A stretch of 64,000 nt of DNA, taken from Microtetraspora fusca. Its GTDB lineage: Bacteria > Actinomycetota > Actinomycetes > Streptosporangiales > Streptosporangiaceae. The stretch spans positions 1-64,000 of the forward strand of contig NZ_BBYK01000061.1 of assembly GCF_001570365.1 (NCBI RefSeq), written 5' to 3'. This document shows, piece after piece, positions 35,774 to 44,707 of this stretch. How positions within the stretch are numbered: the first letter of the stretch is position 1; each line of letters begins with the position of its first letter. The notes beneath the pieces are model-generated. The model was not told where the DNA came from, searched no databases, and saw only the letters and a program-made list of their open reading frames with translations. The translations under genes were made by a program, and so were the position numbers.

Positions 35774-37354
35774 TCAGACCAGCCAGACCGTCGTGTCGGC
35801 GCGCAGGAGGTCGCCGTCGAGCGGTCCGCTGGCGAGCAGCACCTCCTCGTGCGGCGGCAGCCGTACGGGATCGGGGCCGAGGTTGACGACGCAGGTCACG
35901 CCGGTGTCGCGGGTGAAGGCGAGCACGGAGTCGCCCACGGGCAGCCACGTCATGGCGCCGTCGCCGAGCCGCTCGCGGCGGAGGTGCAGCGCGGCCCGGT
36001 ACAGCGACAGCATCGACCCGGGATCGGCCCGCTGCGCCTCGACCGTGAGGTCCTTCCACGCGGCCGGCTGCGGGAGCCACGGCTCGCCCGTGCTGTACCC
36101 GAACGGCGGCTCGCTGCCCGACCAGGGCAGCGGCACGCGGCATCCGTCCCGGCCTGGCACGGTTTGCCCGGAGCGATGCCACATGGGGTCCTGGCGCAGC
36201 TCGCCGGGGATGTCCTCCACCTCCGGCAGCCCCAGCTCCTCGCCCTGGTAGACGTACACGCTGCCGGGCAGGGCCATGGCGAGCAGCGCCGCCGCCCTGG
36301 CCCGGCGGTACCCCAGCTCGGGGTCGTACGGCGCGCCGTCCCTGCGATCGGCGTTGTCCCAGGACGTGTCGGCCCTGCCGTACCGGGTGACGGGGCGGGC
36401 GACGTCGTGGTTGGACAGCACCCAGGTCGCGGGGGCGCCCAGCGGGACGTGCGTCGCCAGGGTGAGGTCGATGGCCCGGCGCAGCGCTCCCACCTCCCAG
36501 GCGGAGGACAGGAAGTCGAAGTTGAAGGCGGTGTGCAGCTCGTCCGGCCGGAGATACCGCGCGAAACGCTCCTGGTCGGGCAGCCACACCTCCCCGATGA
36601 GCACGCGGCTCGGGTACTCGTCGCAGACCCGCCGCCACTCCCGGTAGATGTCGTGGACGCCGTCGTGGTCGGTGTAGGACTCCTCCACGCTGTCCAGGTC
36701 CTTCAGGAGCACGGCGGCGGAGTCGATGCGGAAGCCGTCCACGCCGCGGTCGAACCAGAACCGCAGGATGTCGAGGAACTCGTCGCGGACCCGCGGGTCC
36801 TCCCAGTTGAAGTCCGGCTGCTCGGGAGCGAAGAGGTGCAGATACCACTCCCCGTCCGGGACGCGGGTCCAGGCGGGCCCGCCGAAGATGGAGCGCCAGC
36901 CGTTGGGCGGGGCGTCGCCGTCGCCCCGGCGGAACCAGAACCGTTTCCTGGCCTCCGAGCCGGGACCGGCGGCCAGCGCCTCCTGGAACCAGGTGTGGCG
37001 GTCGGATCCGTGGTTGGGCACGACGTCGATGATGATCCGGATGCCGTGGGCGTGCGCCTCCTCGATCAGCGCCTCCGCCTCCGGCAGGGTGCCGAAGTCC
37101 GGTTCGATGCCCCGGTAGTCGGCCACGTCGTACCCGCCGTCAGCCATCGGCGACGGGTACCACGGGTTGAGCCAGATCGCATTCACGCCGAGGTCGGCGA
37201 GGTACGGCAGGCGGGCCCGCAGCCCCGCCAGGTCTCCGGTGCCGTCGCCGTTCCCGTCGGCGAAGCTGCGCAGGTACACCTGGTAGATCGCGGCGCCGCG
37301 CCACCATTCTTCTTCGGGTTGTGGAGTCGTCCCCCGAGAGGCATTGCCGGACAT
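35774..37354 (-). CDS. GH13 alpha-glucosidase (oligo-1,6-glucosidase type)
   Basis: A 526-residue cytoplasmic GH13 enzyme releasing glucose from imported alpha-glucosides. Seen: AIYQVYLRSFADGNGDGTGD at the N-terminus, IIIDVVPNHGSDRH (region I), GFRIDSAAVL (nucleophile Asp), LIGEVWLPDQ (acid Glu) and TWVLSNHDVARPVTRYG (region IV). ATG 37354 follows AAGGAG by 11 nt; a GTG at 37363 lies too close to that site. It is the last gene of the binding protein-permease-permease-glucosidase run on the minus strand, 52 bp after the second permease, so intake and hydrolysis are cotranscribed. Preference for maltose, isomaltose or longer dextrins is not decided by sequence. Confidence 0.93.
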   Translation of the reverse strand: MSGNASRGTTPQPEEEWWRGAAIYQVYLRSFADGNGDGTGDLAGLRARLPYLADLGVNAIWLNPWYPSPMADGGYDVADYRGIEPDFGTLPEAEALIEEAHAHGIRIIIDVVPNHGSDRHTWFQEALAAGPGSEARKRFWFRRGDGDAPPNGWRSIFGGPAWTRVPDGEWYLHLFAPEQPDFNWEDPRVRDEFLDILRFWFDRGVDGFRIDSAAVLLKDLDSVEESYTDHDGVHDIYREWRRVCDEYPSRVLIGEVWLPDQERFARYLRPDELHTAFNFDFLSSAWEVGALRRAIDLTLATHVPLGAPATWVLSNHDVARPVTRYGRADTSWDNADRRDGAPYDPELGYRRARAAALLAMALPGSVYVYQGEELGLPEVEDIPGELRQDPMWHRSGQTVPGRDGCRVPLPWSGSEPPFGYSTGEPWLPQPAAWKDLTVEAQRADPGSMLSLYRAALHLRRERLGDGAMTWLPVGDSVLAFTRDTGVTCVVNLGPDPVRLPPHEEVLLASGPLDGDLLRADTTVWLV

Positions 37355-37406
37355 GCTGAACACAACTCCTTACACAGATGGGTGAACCGGCGGACGCGCG
37401 GCCGCG

Positions 37407-38405
37407 TCAGCCTTTGAGGCTTCCAGCGGTGAGACCGGCCATGATGCTGCGCTGGAAGAACAGGAAGACCACGATGGCGGGGACGCTCGCGATGACGAGC
37501 GCGGCCATGAGAACGTTCTGCGGCATCTGAGCGGAAAGGGAGGAGATGCCGACGCTGATCGGCATCTTGTCGGTGTCCGGCTGCACGAGCAGCGGCCAGA
37601 CGAAGTCCTTCCAGACGTTCACCACCGACAGGATGGAGACCACACCGAGGATCGGCCGCGACACCGGCAGCACGATCGACCAGAGGATCCGCGCGGGGGT
37701 GGCGCCGTCCATCTCGGCGGCCTCGATCAGCTCACGCGGGATCGAGTCGAAGAACCGCTTGAGCAGGAAGATGAAGAACCCGTTCGCGGCGGCGGGCAGC
37801 CAGATCGCCCATGGCGTGTTCAGCAGGTTCCAGCCCAGGATCGGCAGATCTTTGACCGTCAGGTACGCGGGCAGCAGGATCACCATCGGCGGGATCATCA
37901 GGGTGGACAGCATCATGGCCAGGACGGCCTTGCCGAGCACCGGCCGCAGCTTCGACAGCGCGTACGCCGCGGACACGTCGAAGGCCAGCGTGAACAGCCA
38001 GGCCCCGCCGGCGTAGACGACCGTGTTCCGCAGGAAGAGGCCCAGGTCGAGCTGGTCCCACGCCTCCTTGTACACCCCGAAGTCGATCTTCTCGGGGAAG
38101 AGCGAGGGCGGGATCTGGGCGATCTCCTCCGGCGACTTCAGGGCGCTGGTGACCATCCAGTACAGCGGGAAGACGAAGATCGCGGTGAACCCCACCACCA
38201 CGGTGACGAGGACCGTCCAGTAGACGATCCGGCCGCGGGTGGTGGTCAGCGTGTGCGGCGAGACCAGGCCGCGGACCTCGCGCCGCTCTCCCGTCCTGCC
38301 CGGACGGCGGCGCCCGCTCCTCCGCGCCGGCGCGTACGGCCCGACAGGGGCCCGCCGGTCCGGGCGAACGTCGGCGCCGGACGCCTCGGCCGTGCGGTTC
38401 GACAT
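37407..38405 (-). CDS. carbohydrate ABC permease (MalG type)
   Basis: A 332-residue permease. The first 65 residues are a basic, Arg/Pro-rich cytoplasmic tail, longer than usual. About six membrane segments follow, with the EAA motif ELIEAAEMDGATPARIL. ATG 38405 follows GGGAGTGG. It begins 14 nt after the MalF-type permease's stop and precedes the alpha-glucosidase gene. It shares its channel with the neighbouring permease; the energising ATPase is not encoded nearby. Confidence 0.93.
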   Translation of the reverse strand: MSNRTAEASGADVRPDRRAPVGPYAPARRSGRRRPGRTGERREVRGLVSPHTLTTTRGRIVYWTVLVTVVVGFTAIFVFPLYWMVTSALKSPEEIAQIPPSLFPEKIDFGVYKEAWDQLDLGLFLRNTVVYAGGAWLFTLAFDVSAAYALSKLRPVLGKAVLAMMLSTLMIPPMVILLPAYLTVKDLPILGWNLLNTPWAIWLPAAANGFFIFLLKRFFDSIPRELIEAAEMDGATPARILWSIVLPVSRPILGVVSILSVVNVWKDFVWPLLVQPDTDKMPISVGISSLSAQMPQNVLMAALVIASVPAIVVFLFFQRSIMAGLTAGSLKG

Positions 38406-38419
38406 CGGTGCCACTCCCT

Positions 38420-39337
38420 TCAGTTCTTGTCGTCCCGCGAGACGCGCAGGTAGACGGCCGAGAACACCATCAGCACGATCATGAGCATGAGGCCCAGCGC
38501 GCCGCCACCGCCGAAGTTCCCGAAGCTGAAGGCGTACTGGTACATGAGGTAGGCGACGGTGACGGTCGCGTTCTCCGGCCCGCCGCCGGTCAGCAGGTAC
38601 GGCTCGATGAAGACCTGCATGGTCGCGACGATCTGCAGCAGCAGCATCACCAGGAGGATCAGCCGGGTCTGCGGGATCGTGACGTGCCAGACGCGGCGCA
38701 GCAGCCCGGCGCCGTCCAGCTCCGCCGCCTCGTACAGCTCGCCGGGGATGCTCTGCAGCGCGGCGAGGTAGATCAGCGTGCCGGTGCCGAGGTTCATCCA
38801 CGTGGACACGATGACCAGCGAGATCAGCGCCGTCGTGGTGGAGTCGAGCCAGCTCAGCGCGGGCAGGTGGACGAGGTCGAGTATCTGGTTGAACAGTCCC
38901 GGGCCCGGGTCGTAGAACCACTTGAACAGCAGCACCGCGACGGCCGGCGGCAGCATCACCGGCAGGTAGACGACGATCCTGAGATACGCCTTGGCGTGCC
39001 GCAGCTCGTTGAGGACCAGCGCGATCACGAACGGCACGGCGTACCCGGCGACCAGCGCGAGCAGGGTGAACATCGCGGTGTTGACCCAGGCCGGCCCGAA
39101 CGCCGAGTCCTCCATCACCGTGCGGAAGTTGTCCAGCCCCACCCACTCGGGCGGCCCGACGAAGTTCGTCTTCTGGAAGCTGAGCAGGAACTCCCGGATC
39201 ATCGGGTACCAGGAGAAGAACGCGAAGCAGATGAGCGCCCCGCAGAGGAACCCGTACGCCGTGAGGTTGCGGCGCACGGCACGCCCCATCGCCTCCCGGC
39301 CCCGCCGCCGCGAGCCGCGCACGGTGATTGTGGTCAT
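38420..39337 (-). CDS. carbohydrate ABC permease (MalF type)
   Basis: A 305-residue MalF-type permease of normal length, unlike the 503-residue one at 3092. Six membrane segments are predicted; the EAA motif is ELYEAAELDGAGLLRRV. ATG 39337 follows CAGGAG by a normal distance. It sits between the binding-protein gene (67 bp upstream) and the MalG-type permease in a minus-strand operon. With its partner it forms the channel for the sugar delivered by the lipoprotein at 39405. Confidence 0.93.
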   Translation of the reverse strand: MTTITVRGSRRRGREAMGRAVRRNLTAYGFLCGALICFAFFSWYPMIREFLLSFQKTNFVGPPEWVGLDNFRTVMEDSAFGPAWVNTAMFTLLALVAGYAVPFVIALVLNELRHAKAYLRIVVYLPVMLPPAVAVLLFKWFYDPGPGLFNQILDLVHLPALSWLDSTTTALISLVIVSTWMNLGTGTLIYLAALQSIPGELYEAAELDGAGLLRRVWHVTIPQTRLILLVMLLLQIVATMQVFIEPYLLTGGGPENATVTVAYLMYQYAFSFGNFGGGGALGLMLMIVLMVFSAVYLRVSRDDKN

Positions 39338-39404
39338 CGGTTTTGACTCCTGAATCGACGTGACCACCGGGGCGCCGCGTGTCGGCGGCGCCCCGGAGCC
39401 GAGG

Positions 39405-40778
39405 TCAGCTCGACTTGGCGAGGATGTTGTCAACCTTCTTCTGCGCGTCCGAGAGCAGCTGGTCGATGTTCGCGTCCTGCCTGGTCAGCACCGCCGACAT
39501 CGCCGTGTCGAGCACCGCGTAGATCTCCTGGGCCTTCGGCGGCTCCAGCTTGAACTGGATGTTCGCCGAGCCGTCCACGTAGGACTGGAAGTGGTCGACC
39601 GGAACCGTCGCGAACTGCTTGCGCTGCTCGATGATCTTCTCGCCGGGCGGGGTCGAGCCGTACAGGTCGGTGCTGGGCAGGCCGACCGGCAGCCCGTCGG
39701 CCTTGCTCCGCTCGTAGTTGAACTGGCCCTGGCCCGGGGTCAGGAGGCGGTACTCCAGCCACATGAGGCCCGCCTTGATCTTCTCCGGCGTGGCCTTGGG
39801 GTTGAACATGTAGCCGTCACCGCCGCTCAGCGACTGCTTGGCCTCGGGCAGCGAGGTCACGCCGTAGTCCTCGAACTTGCCCTTGAAGTCGTTGTTGACG
39901 GCCTGGACGACGTCGGGGGCGCCGATCATCATGCCGAGCTTGCCGGAGCCCATCATCCGCATGAGGTCCTCCCAGCGGAGGAGCTGCTTGGTGCCCATGC
40001 TGTTGTCGGTCCAGCGCATCTCCTTGAGGTTCTCCAGCACCGCCTTGCCCTCGGGGCTGTTGAACGCCGACTGCTTGCCGTCGGGGGTGACCATCTCGCC
40101 GCCCCGCCCGTACAGCGCGGAGGTGAAGTGCCAGCCGCCGGTGTTGCCGGCACTGTACTCGCCGTACCCGACGTAGCCGGGGCCGAGCGCGGCGATCTTC
40201 TTGGCCGCCTCCCGGACCTCGGCCCAGGTCTTGGGCGGGCTGTCCGGGTCGAGACCGGCCTGGGTGAAGAGCTTGCGGTTGTACACCAGGCCCGTGGAGT
40301 AGTTGGTGCGCGGAAGGCCGTAGATCTTGTCGCCGTTCTTGAACACGCTGAGCACGTCCGGACGCATGTCCTTCAACGTGGTCACCGTGTCGATGTACGG
40401 CGAGATGTCGGCGGCCTGCCCGGCGGCGATGATCCGCTGGACGTCGGTGTAGTAGACGTAGAAGACGTCCTCCATCTCCCCTCCGGCCAGCTTGGCCTGG
40501 AACGTCTCGGGGACGATGCAGGGGAACGGGTCCTTGCTCTCGATCGTGATGTTCGGGTGCAGCTTCTGGAACGCGGCGACGTCGGCGTCCCACTGGGCGC
40601 GTTCCTTCGGGTTGCTCTTCGGCGGCTGGCAGCCGACCGTGATCGTGACCGGGGCGTCCGCCCCGGCCGACGCGCCGGACTTGGCACTGTCCTTCGCGTC
40701 GTCACCGCCACTGCCGCAGGCGGCGACGGTGAGGGTGATGCCTGCCGCCAGCAGTATCGAGAGGTTGCGGGATTTCAT
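39405..40778 (-). CDS. sugar-binding lipoprotein of the second ABC importer
   Basis: A 457-residue extracellular binding protein. Signal peptide MKSRNLSILLAAGITLTVAAC with the lipobox Cys at 21, then a Gly/Asp/Ser-rich tether. The mature part reads as a family 1 carbohydrate binding protein (VAAFQKLHPNITIE; LVYNRKLFTQAGLDPDSPP; GKLGMMIGAPDVV). ATG 40778 follows GGAGGGAA. First gene of the four-gene importer/glucosidase operon. Binding of maltose-type alpha-glucosides is suggested by the GH13 enzyme in the same operon. Confidence 0.92.
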   Translation of the reverse strand: MKSRNLSILLAAGITLTVAACGSGGDDAKDSAKSGASAGADAPVTITVGCQPPKSNPKERAQWDADVAAFQKLHPNITIESKDPFPCIVPETFQAKLAGGEMEDVFYVYYTDVQRIIAAGQAADISPYIDTVTTLKDMRPDVLSVFKNGDKIYGLPRTNYSTGLVYNRKLFTQAGLDPDSPPKTWAEVREAAKKIAALGPGYVGYGEYSAGNTGGWHFTSALYGRGGEMVTPDGKQSAFNSPEGKAVLENLKEMRWTDNSMGTKQLLRWEDLMRMMGSGKLGMMIGAPDVVQAVNNDFKGKFEDYGVTSLPEAKQSLSGGDGYMFNPKATPEKIKAGLMWLEYRLLTPGQGQFNYERSKADGLPVGLPSTDLYGSTPPGEKIIEQRKQFATVPVDHFQSYVDGSANIQFKLEPPKAQEIYAVLDTAMSAVLTRQDANIDQLLSDAQKKVDNILAKSS

Positions 40779-41195
40779 CTTGTTCCCTCCTGGAACGGCA
40801 CACCACGACCCGTCTAGGCGCCCCCGCTCGCCCACCGCCTCCTCGGACGGTCACGAGCCGGACATTTGCCAGAAACATACAAAGCGAAACATATGAGAGC
40901 AAGACGCTGGCGTGCTCGATGCAAAAAAGTGACAGCAGCGCGAATCTCCACGGCAGAACCCGTAGATCGTCGATGCTTCCGTGCACCGACGGCATGAGGA
41001 GGGACGGTATCGGCCTCGGGTCGGGCGGGCGCTGCTCCGGCCAGGCTCAGGCAGGCACGCGGGCCACTTGAGCGGGAGAGGCCAGGCTCAGACACGGGCG
41101 GGATGGACCGGGGTGACCGGACCAGGCACGCGGGCCACGCAGGCGAACCGGCGGGACCAGGCGCGCGGGCTGCTCGGGCGAGAGAGAAATCCGGC
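40779..41195. other. control region of the second sugar operon, with direct repeats
   Basis: 417 bp, no gene. GAAACATA occurs twice 14 bp apart (40872-40879 and 40886-40893) in a locally AT-rich stretch that is the likely promoter/operator of the importer operon. Further left-to-right, CAGGCACGCGGGCCAC occurs at about 41052 and 41123, and a GCCAGGCTCAG repeat at about 41040 and 41081; these GC-rich repeats have no obvious role. Confidence 0.5.
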
Positions 41196-42212
41196 TCAGG
41201 CGGGGTCGGCCGGCGCGGGTCCCGTGGAGGAGCGGACGACCAGCTCAGGCTCGAACAGCAGCTCGTCACTCGGGACGGCGCCCGCGCGGATCTGCGAGAC
41301 GAGCAGTTCGACGGCGGCCCGCCCCATCGCCTCGATGGGCTGGCGCACGGTCGTCAGCGGCGGATCGGCGCAGTTCATCAGCGCCGAGTCGTCGTAGCCG
41401 ACGACGGAGACGTCCCCCGGGACCGACAGCCCGGCCCGGCGGGCGGCGCGGATCGCGCCGAGTGCCAGCACATCGCTGGCGCAGGCGATGCCGGTGACGC
41501 CGCGGCGCACCAGCCGGGCAGCGGCGGCGTGGCCGCCCTCGATGGAGAACAACGCGTGCTCGACCTGTTCCGGGGTCACTTCCACCCCCCGCCCCTCCGC
41601 GAACGCCCGGAACGCGGCGAGCTTGCGCTGGGACGGCACATGGTCGGGCGAGCCGAGCAGGATGCCGACGCGACGGTGGCCGAGGGCCAGCAGGTGGGCG
41701 AGCGCCATCTCGGCGGCGGCCACGTCGTCGCAGGAGACCTGCGGGAACCGCAGGTGCTCGACGGCGGCGTTGACCAGCACGATGGGGAGCCCTCGCTCCC
41801 GCACCCGCTCGTAGTGGGCGTGCGAGGCGTTGCCCTGGGCGTACAGGCCGCCCGCGAAGACGATGCCGGACACGTGCTGCTGGAGGAGCAGATCGACATA
41901 GTCGGCCTCCGAGACGCCCCCGACCGTACGGGTGCACAGGACGGAGGTGAATCCGCGCTGCGCCAGCGCGCCGCCCACAACCTCGGCGAACGCCGGGAAG
42001 ATCGGGTTCTGCAGCTCTGGGAGCACCAGCCCGACCAGCCGGCCCCGCTCCCCGCGCAGCCGTGAGGGCCGCTCGTACCCGAGCACGTCGAGGGCGGTGA
42101 GCACGGCCTCTCTGGTGGCGTCGGACACGCCGGGCTTGCCGTTGAGGACGCGGCTGACCGTCGCCTCGCTCACGCCCACCTTCTTGGCAACTTCCGCAAG
42201 CCGTCGTGTCAT
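41196..42212 (-). CDS. LacI-family regulator, copy 1 of a tandem pair
   Basis: A 338-residue LacI regulator. HTH and hinge: RLAEVAKKVGVSEATVSRVL, then LDVLGYERP. The sensor domain ends in TTVRQPIEAMGRAAVELL. It is nearly identical to the next gene (42346) over the first 120 residues and clearly diverged in the ligand region (residues 130-200). ATG 42212 is used, with ATG 42224 possible. Lying directly upstream of the importer/alpha-glucosidase operon on the same strand, it most likely represses it and is relieved by an alpha-glucoside, as MalR/AglR types do. CGCAA/TTGCG half-sites flank its start. Confidence 0.92.
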   Translation of the reverse strand: MTRRLAEVAKKVGVSEATVSRVLNGKPGVSDATREAVLTALDVLGYERPSRLRGERGRLVGLVLPELQNPIFPAFAEVVGGALAQRGFTSVLCTRTVGGVSEADYVDLLLQQHVSGIVFAGGLYAQGNASHAHYERVRERGLPIVLVNAAVEHLRFPQVSCDDVAAAEMALAHLLALGHRRVGILLGSPDHVPSQRKLAAFRAFAEGRGVEVTPEQVEHALFSIEGGHAAAARLVRRGVTGIACASDVLALGAIRAARRAGLSVPGDVSVVGYDDSALMNCADPPLTTVRQPIEAMGRAAVELLVSQIRAGAVPSDELLFEPELVVRSSTGPAPADPA

Positions 42213-42262
42213 GAACGCAAGCATACGACAATTCGCGTAAGAATTTGCGTTCGCTTGCGCAG
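42213..42262. promoter_or_regulatory. cluster of CGCAA/TTGCG half-sites upstream of LacI copy 1
   Basis: Within 50 bp are AACGCAAGC, TTTGCGTTC and GCTTGCGC, in both orientations around an AT-rich core. CGCAAGCATA also lies just upstream of copy 2 (about 43346). Repeated half-sites near two paralogous LacI starts suggest shared operators. Tentative. Confidence 0.35.
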
Positions 42263-42345
42263 CGCCCGCCTCGGCCGGGGCAACCTTGACCGGCACCCCG
42301 GCCTGGATCAAGGTGTACAGCCGGGTGGTCTCGCAGTCGACTGCA

Positions 42346-43341
42346 CTACTGGCCGGCGGCGGTGCGGGGCCGGGCCGTGGAGGCGCGGACCACCAGCTCG
42401 GGCTCGAAGAGCAGTTCGCCGGTCGCGACGGCGGTCCCGTCGATCTGGCTGACCAGCAGCTCGACCACGGCCCGTCCCATCGCCTCGATCGGCTGCCGGA
42501 TCGTCGTCAGCGGCGGATCCACGCACGTCATCAGCGCGGAGTCGTCGTACCCGACCACGGACACGTCCTGGGGCACCCGCGCCCCCTGGCGGCGGGCGGC
42601 CCGGATCACCCCGAGCGCGAGCGGATCGCTGCCGCAGACGATGCCCGTCACATCGCGGGCGAGCAGCTTGGCCGCCGCCGCGTGGCCGCCCTCCAGCGAG
42701 TGCATGGTGTGCTCGACCAGCTCGCCGCCGGACGCCCGGAACGCCTCCAGCTTGCGTACGGACGGCATGTGGTCGGGCGGGCCGACGACGAGGCCGATGC
42801 GCTCGTGCCCGAGCGCCCGCAGGTGGCCCACGGCCTGCTCGACGGCGATCGAGTCATCGCACGACACGCGGGGGAACTCCCAGTGGTCGGCGGCCGCGTT
42901 CACGAGAACCGTCGGCAGCCGCCGGTCGATCAACCTGAGGTAGTGCTCGTGCACCACCCCCGCCTGCGTGTACAGGCCGCCCGCGAAGACCACGCCGGAC
43001 ACCTGCTGCTGCAGCAGGAGATCGACGTAGTCCGCCTCCGAGATGCCGCCGACGGTACGGGTGCAGAGCACGGGCGTGAACCCCTGCTGGGCGAGCGATC
43101 CGCCGACGACCTCGGCGAACGCCGGGAAGATCGGGTTCTGCAGCTCCGGGAGCACCAGGCCGACCAGCCGGCCACGCTCCCCGCGGAGCTGCGTGGGCCG
43201 CTCGTACCCGAGCACGTCAAGCGCGGTGAGCACGGCCTCCCGCGTCGCGTCCGAAACGCCCGCCTTGCCGTTGAGCACGCGACTCACCGTCGCCTCGCTC
43301 ACCCCCACTTTTTTGGCAACTTCGGCAAGTCGTCGCGTCAT
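42346..43341 (-). CDS. LacI-family regulator, copy 2 of a tandem pair
   Basis: A 331-residue LacI regulator, a close paralogue of the gene at 41196. The recognition region SEATVSRVLNGK is identical in both, so they probably bind the same operators. Differences are concentrated around residues 125-200 (LYTQAGVVHEHYLRLIDRR and nearby) where the ligand binds, and this copy has a short deletion near residue 210. ATG 43341 is used (ATG 43353 possible). It ends 133 bp before copy 1. It may add a second inducer to the same circuit. Confidence 0.92.
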   Translation of the reverse strand: MTRRLAEVAKKVGVSEATVSRVLNGKAGVSDATREAVLTALDVLGYERPTQLRGERGRLVGLVLPELQNPIFPAFAEVVGGSLAQQGFTPVLCTRTVGGISEADYVDLLLQQQVSGVVFAGGLYTQAGVVHEHYLRLIDRRLPTVLVNAAADHWEFPRVSCDDSIAVEQAVGHLRALGHERIGLVVGPPDHMPSVRKLEAFRASGGELVEHTMHSLEGGHAAAAKLLARDVTGIVCGSDPLALGVIRAARRQGARVPQDVSVVGYDDSALMTCVDPPLTTIRQPIEAMGRAVVELLVSQIDGTAVATGELLFEPELVVRASTARPRTAAGQ

Positions 43342-43383
43342 GGGCGCAAGCATAGGTCCGGCAACACCGGTACTTTACGATCT

Positions 43384-43401
43384 CCCGCTTTTGTAAGCGG
43401 G
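43384..43401. promoter_or_regulatory. inverted repeat in the divergent gap
   Basis: CCCGCTT-TTGT-AAGCGGG, a perfect 7-bp stem, lies between the divergent LacI copy 2 and a small lipoprotein gene, 71 bp before the latter. It could be an operator or part of a leader. Weak evidence. Confidence 0.3.
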
Positions 43402-43471
43402 TTGTAAGTGACCTGCAAGGGGGCGTCCCTAGCGTCGCTCCCCGTCTCAAAGATCACTAGGAAGGCAATCA

Positions 43472-43846
43472 ATGAGCATCGTCCGGAACTCCCTCGCCGT
43501 CGTCGCGGCATCCGCGGTTCTCGCCCTGACCTCGGCCTGCGGCGGCGCCGACAAGGCGGCCCTCTGCACGGAGGTGACCAAGGCGATGACGGACTACCAG
43601 GGTGCGATGGCCTCGGCCGGGACGAACTTCGACGGGTTCAACAAGGCGAGCGCGGACCTCGCGGCCAAGCTCAAGGAGCTCGCGGGCAAGGCCGACGGCG
43701 ACCTCCAGAGCGCGCTGACGAAGTTCGGCGACTCCTTCGGCGACCTCAAGATCGACCCGAAGGACCCCGCCGTCGCGACCAAGGTCGGCGATTTCGCCAA
43801 GAAGGCCGCCGAGGCCACCACGGCCCTCGGCAACGCCTGCGTCTGA
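43472..43846 (+). CDS. small lipoprotein of unknown function
   Basis: A 124-residue protein with a lipoprotein signal (lipobox near LTSAC, Cys23) and a helical mature part rich in Ala, Lys and Asp (FNKASADLAAKLKELAGKAD; VGDFAKKAAEATTALGNACV). The two remaining Cys residues (near position 32 and at 123) may form a disulfide. ATG 43472 follows AGGAAGG. It is divergent from the LacI pair and ends in two hairpins. Small secreted four-helix proteins like this are common in actinomycetes; no function is known to me. Confidence 0.8.
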   Translation: MSIVRNSLAVVAASAVLALTSACGGADKAALCTEVTKAMTDYQGAMASAGTNFDGFNKASADLAAKLKELAGKADGDLQSALTKFGDSFGDLKIDPKDPAVATKVGDFAKKAAEATTALGNACV

Positions 43847-43879
43847 CGTCGAGCGCCCCAAGGTCTTCGGAGCTTCCCC

Positions 43880-43913
43880 AAGACCCCTTCACAGGGCCCT
43901 GTAAAGGGGTCTT
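43880..43913. terminator. terminator hairpin after the small lipoprotein gene
   Basis: AAGACCCCTT and AAGGGGTCTT pair, extended inward by CACAGG/CCTGTA with one mismatch, 33 bp after the stop. Followed by CCCC rather than T residues. Confidence 0.7.
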
Positions 43914-43935
43914 CCCCGCGGACACCCATCCGCGC

Positions 43936-43970
43936 CGAAGCCGCCGCACTCCGCGAGTGCGGCGGCTTCG
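43936..43970. terminator. second, perfect 16-bp hairpin
   Basis: CGAAGCCGCCGCACTC and GAGTGCGGCGGCTTCG pair exactly around CGC. It lies between convergent genes (stop 43846 and stop 44024), so it likely terminates both strands. Confidence 0.8.
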
Positions 43971-44023
43971 CCGTGTCGGCGGCGTCACTACCGGGATTCA
44001 CCGCCCGCGTTCACCGTCGCGGC

Positions 44024-44332
44024 TCAGTACTCCAGGCCCCAGTCGTGGGGTCCGACCAGGTAGGCACCCTGGCGGCGAACCAGCCACCCGTCGGCCACAA
44101 GGACGTCCAGGCTGTGCCGTACGAACTCCTCGGGGAGGTCGGCGAGCCGGGCGATCTCGGTGGCGGTGGCCACGCGCCGGTCCACGTACAGCGCGGCGAC
44201 GGTCTCGTACACGCGCATGTCGTCGTCGTGCACGCTCTGCACGTCGGCGAGCGGCCGGGGGACCTCCGCCGCCTGACCGGGGGCGTCACCGCCGCGACGG
44301 TGCGGCTTCCGGCCCGTTGCGGTCCTGCTCAC
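44024..44332 (-). CDS. small winged-helix-like protein
   Basis: A 102-residue protein. After a basic, disordered start, residues 38-100 look like a winged helix: RVYETVAALYVDRRVATATE, IARLADLPEEFVRHSLDVLV and ADGWLVRRQGAYLVG. No sensor domain is present. GTG 44332 follows GAGGTGA, which overlaps the end of the upstream DUF6158-type gene, so the two are coupled. It may be a DNA-binding regulator; the target is unknown. Confidence 0.75.
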   Translation of the reverse strand: MSRTATGRKPHRRGGDAPGQAAEVPRPLADVQSVHDDDMRVYETVAALYVDRRVATATEIARLADLPEEFVRHSLDVLVADGWLVRRQGAYLVGPHDWGLEY

Positions 44333-44338
44333 GGCGGC

Positions 44339-44569
44339 TCACCTCATCCGTGCTCCGCTGCGCAGGCGCCCCGGATCGATGTCCCGCTCGGGGTAGCGCT
44401 TGAGGTACTCCTCCTCAAGCTCCCGGGTCCGGGTCGTGTGGTGCTCCAGCGCGTCGTCGGATCCGTGCAGGAGCGTCTCGTTCCGGGTCTCGTGGAGATG
44501 GCGCATCTCTCGAAAGAGATCGTCGTCGTCGAGTTCCCGGGGGTCGACCCCCATTTCCCTGGTCGTCAT
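44339..44569 (-). CDS. DUF6158-like small protein
   Basis: A 76-residue, highly charged helical protein. The segment VDPRELDDDDLFREMRHLHE with HGSDDALEHHTTRTRELEEE matches what I recall of DUF6158, a short actinomycete family of unknown function. ATG 44569 has GGGAGCAGAG upstream. It lies in a small minus-strand group of short genes. No function is known. Confidence 0.8.
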   Translation of the reverse strand: MTTREMGVDPRELDDDDLFREMRHLHETRNETLLHGSDDALEHHTTRTRELEEEYLKRYPERDIDPGRLRSGARMR

Positions 44570-44707
44570 TCTCTGCTCCCTCAGGCGATGCTCATTTGCC
44601 TCGCTCCGCTCGGCGGCTCGGGGCGCCCGAAGTCGGCTCGTGTCGTCACGTCCTCACTCCTTCGTCGCTCCGGGCGTTCCACGGTTACTTCACCGCCGCG
44701 CCCCTCG

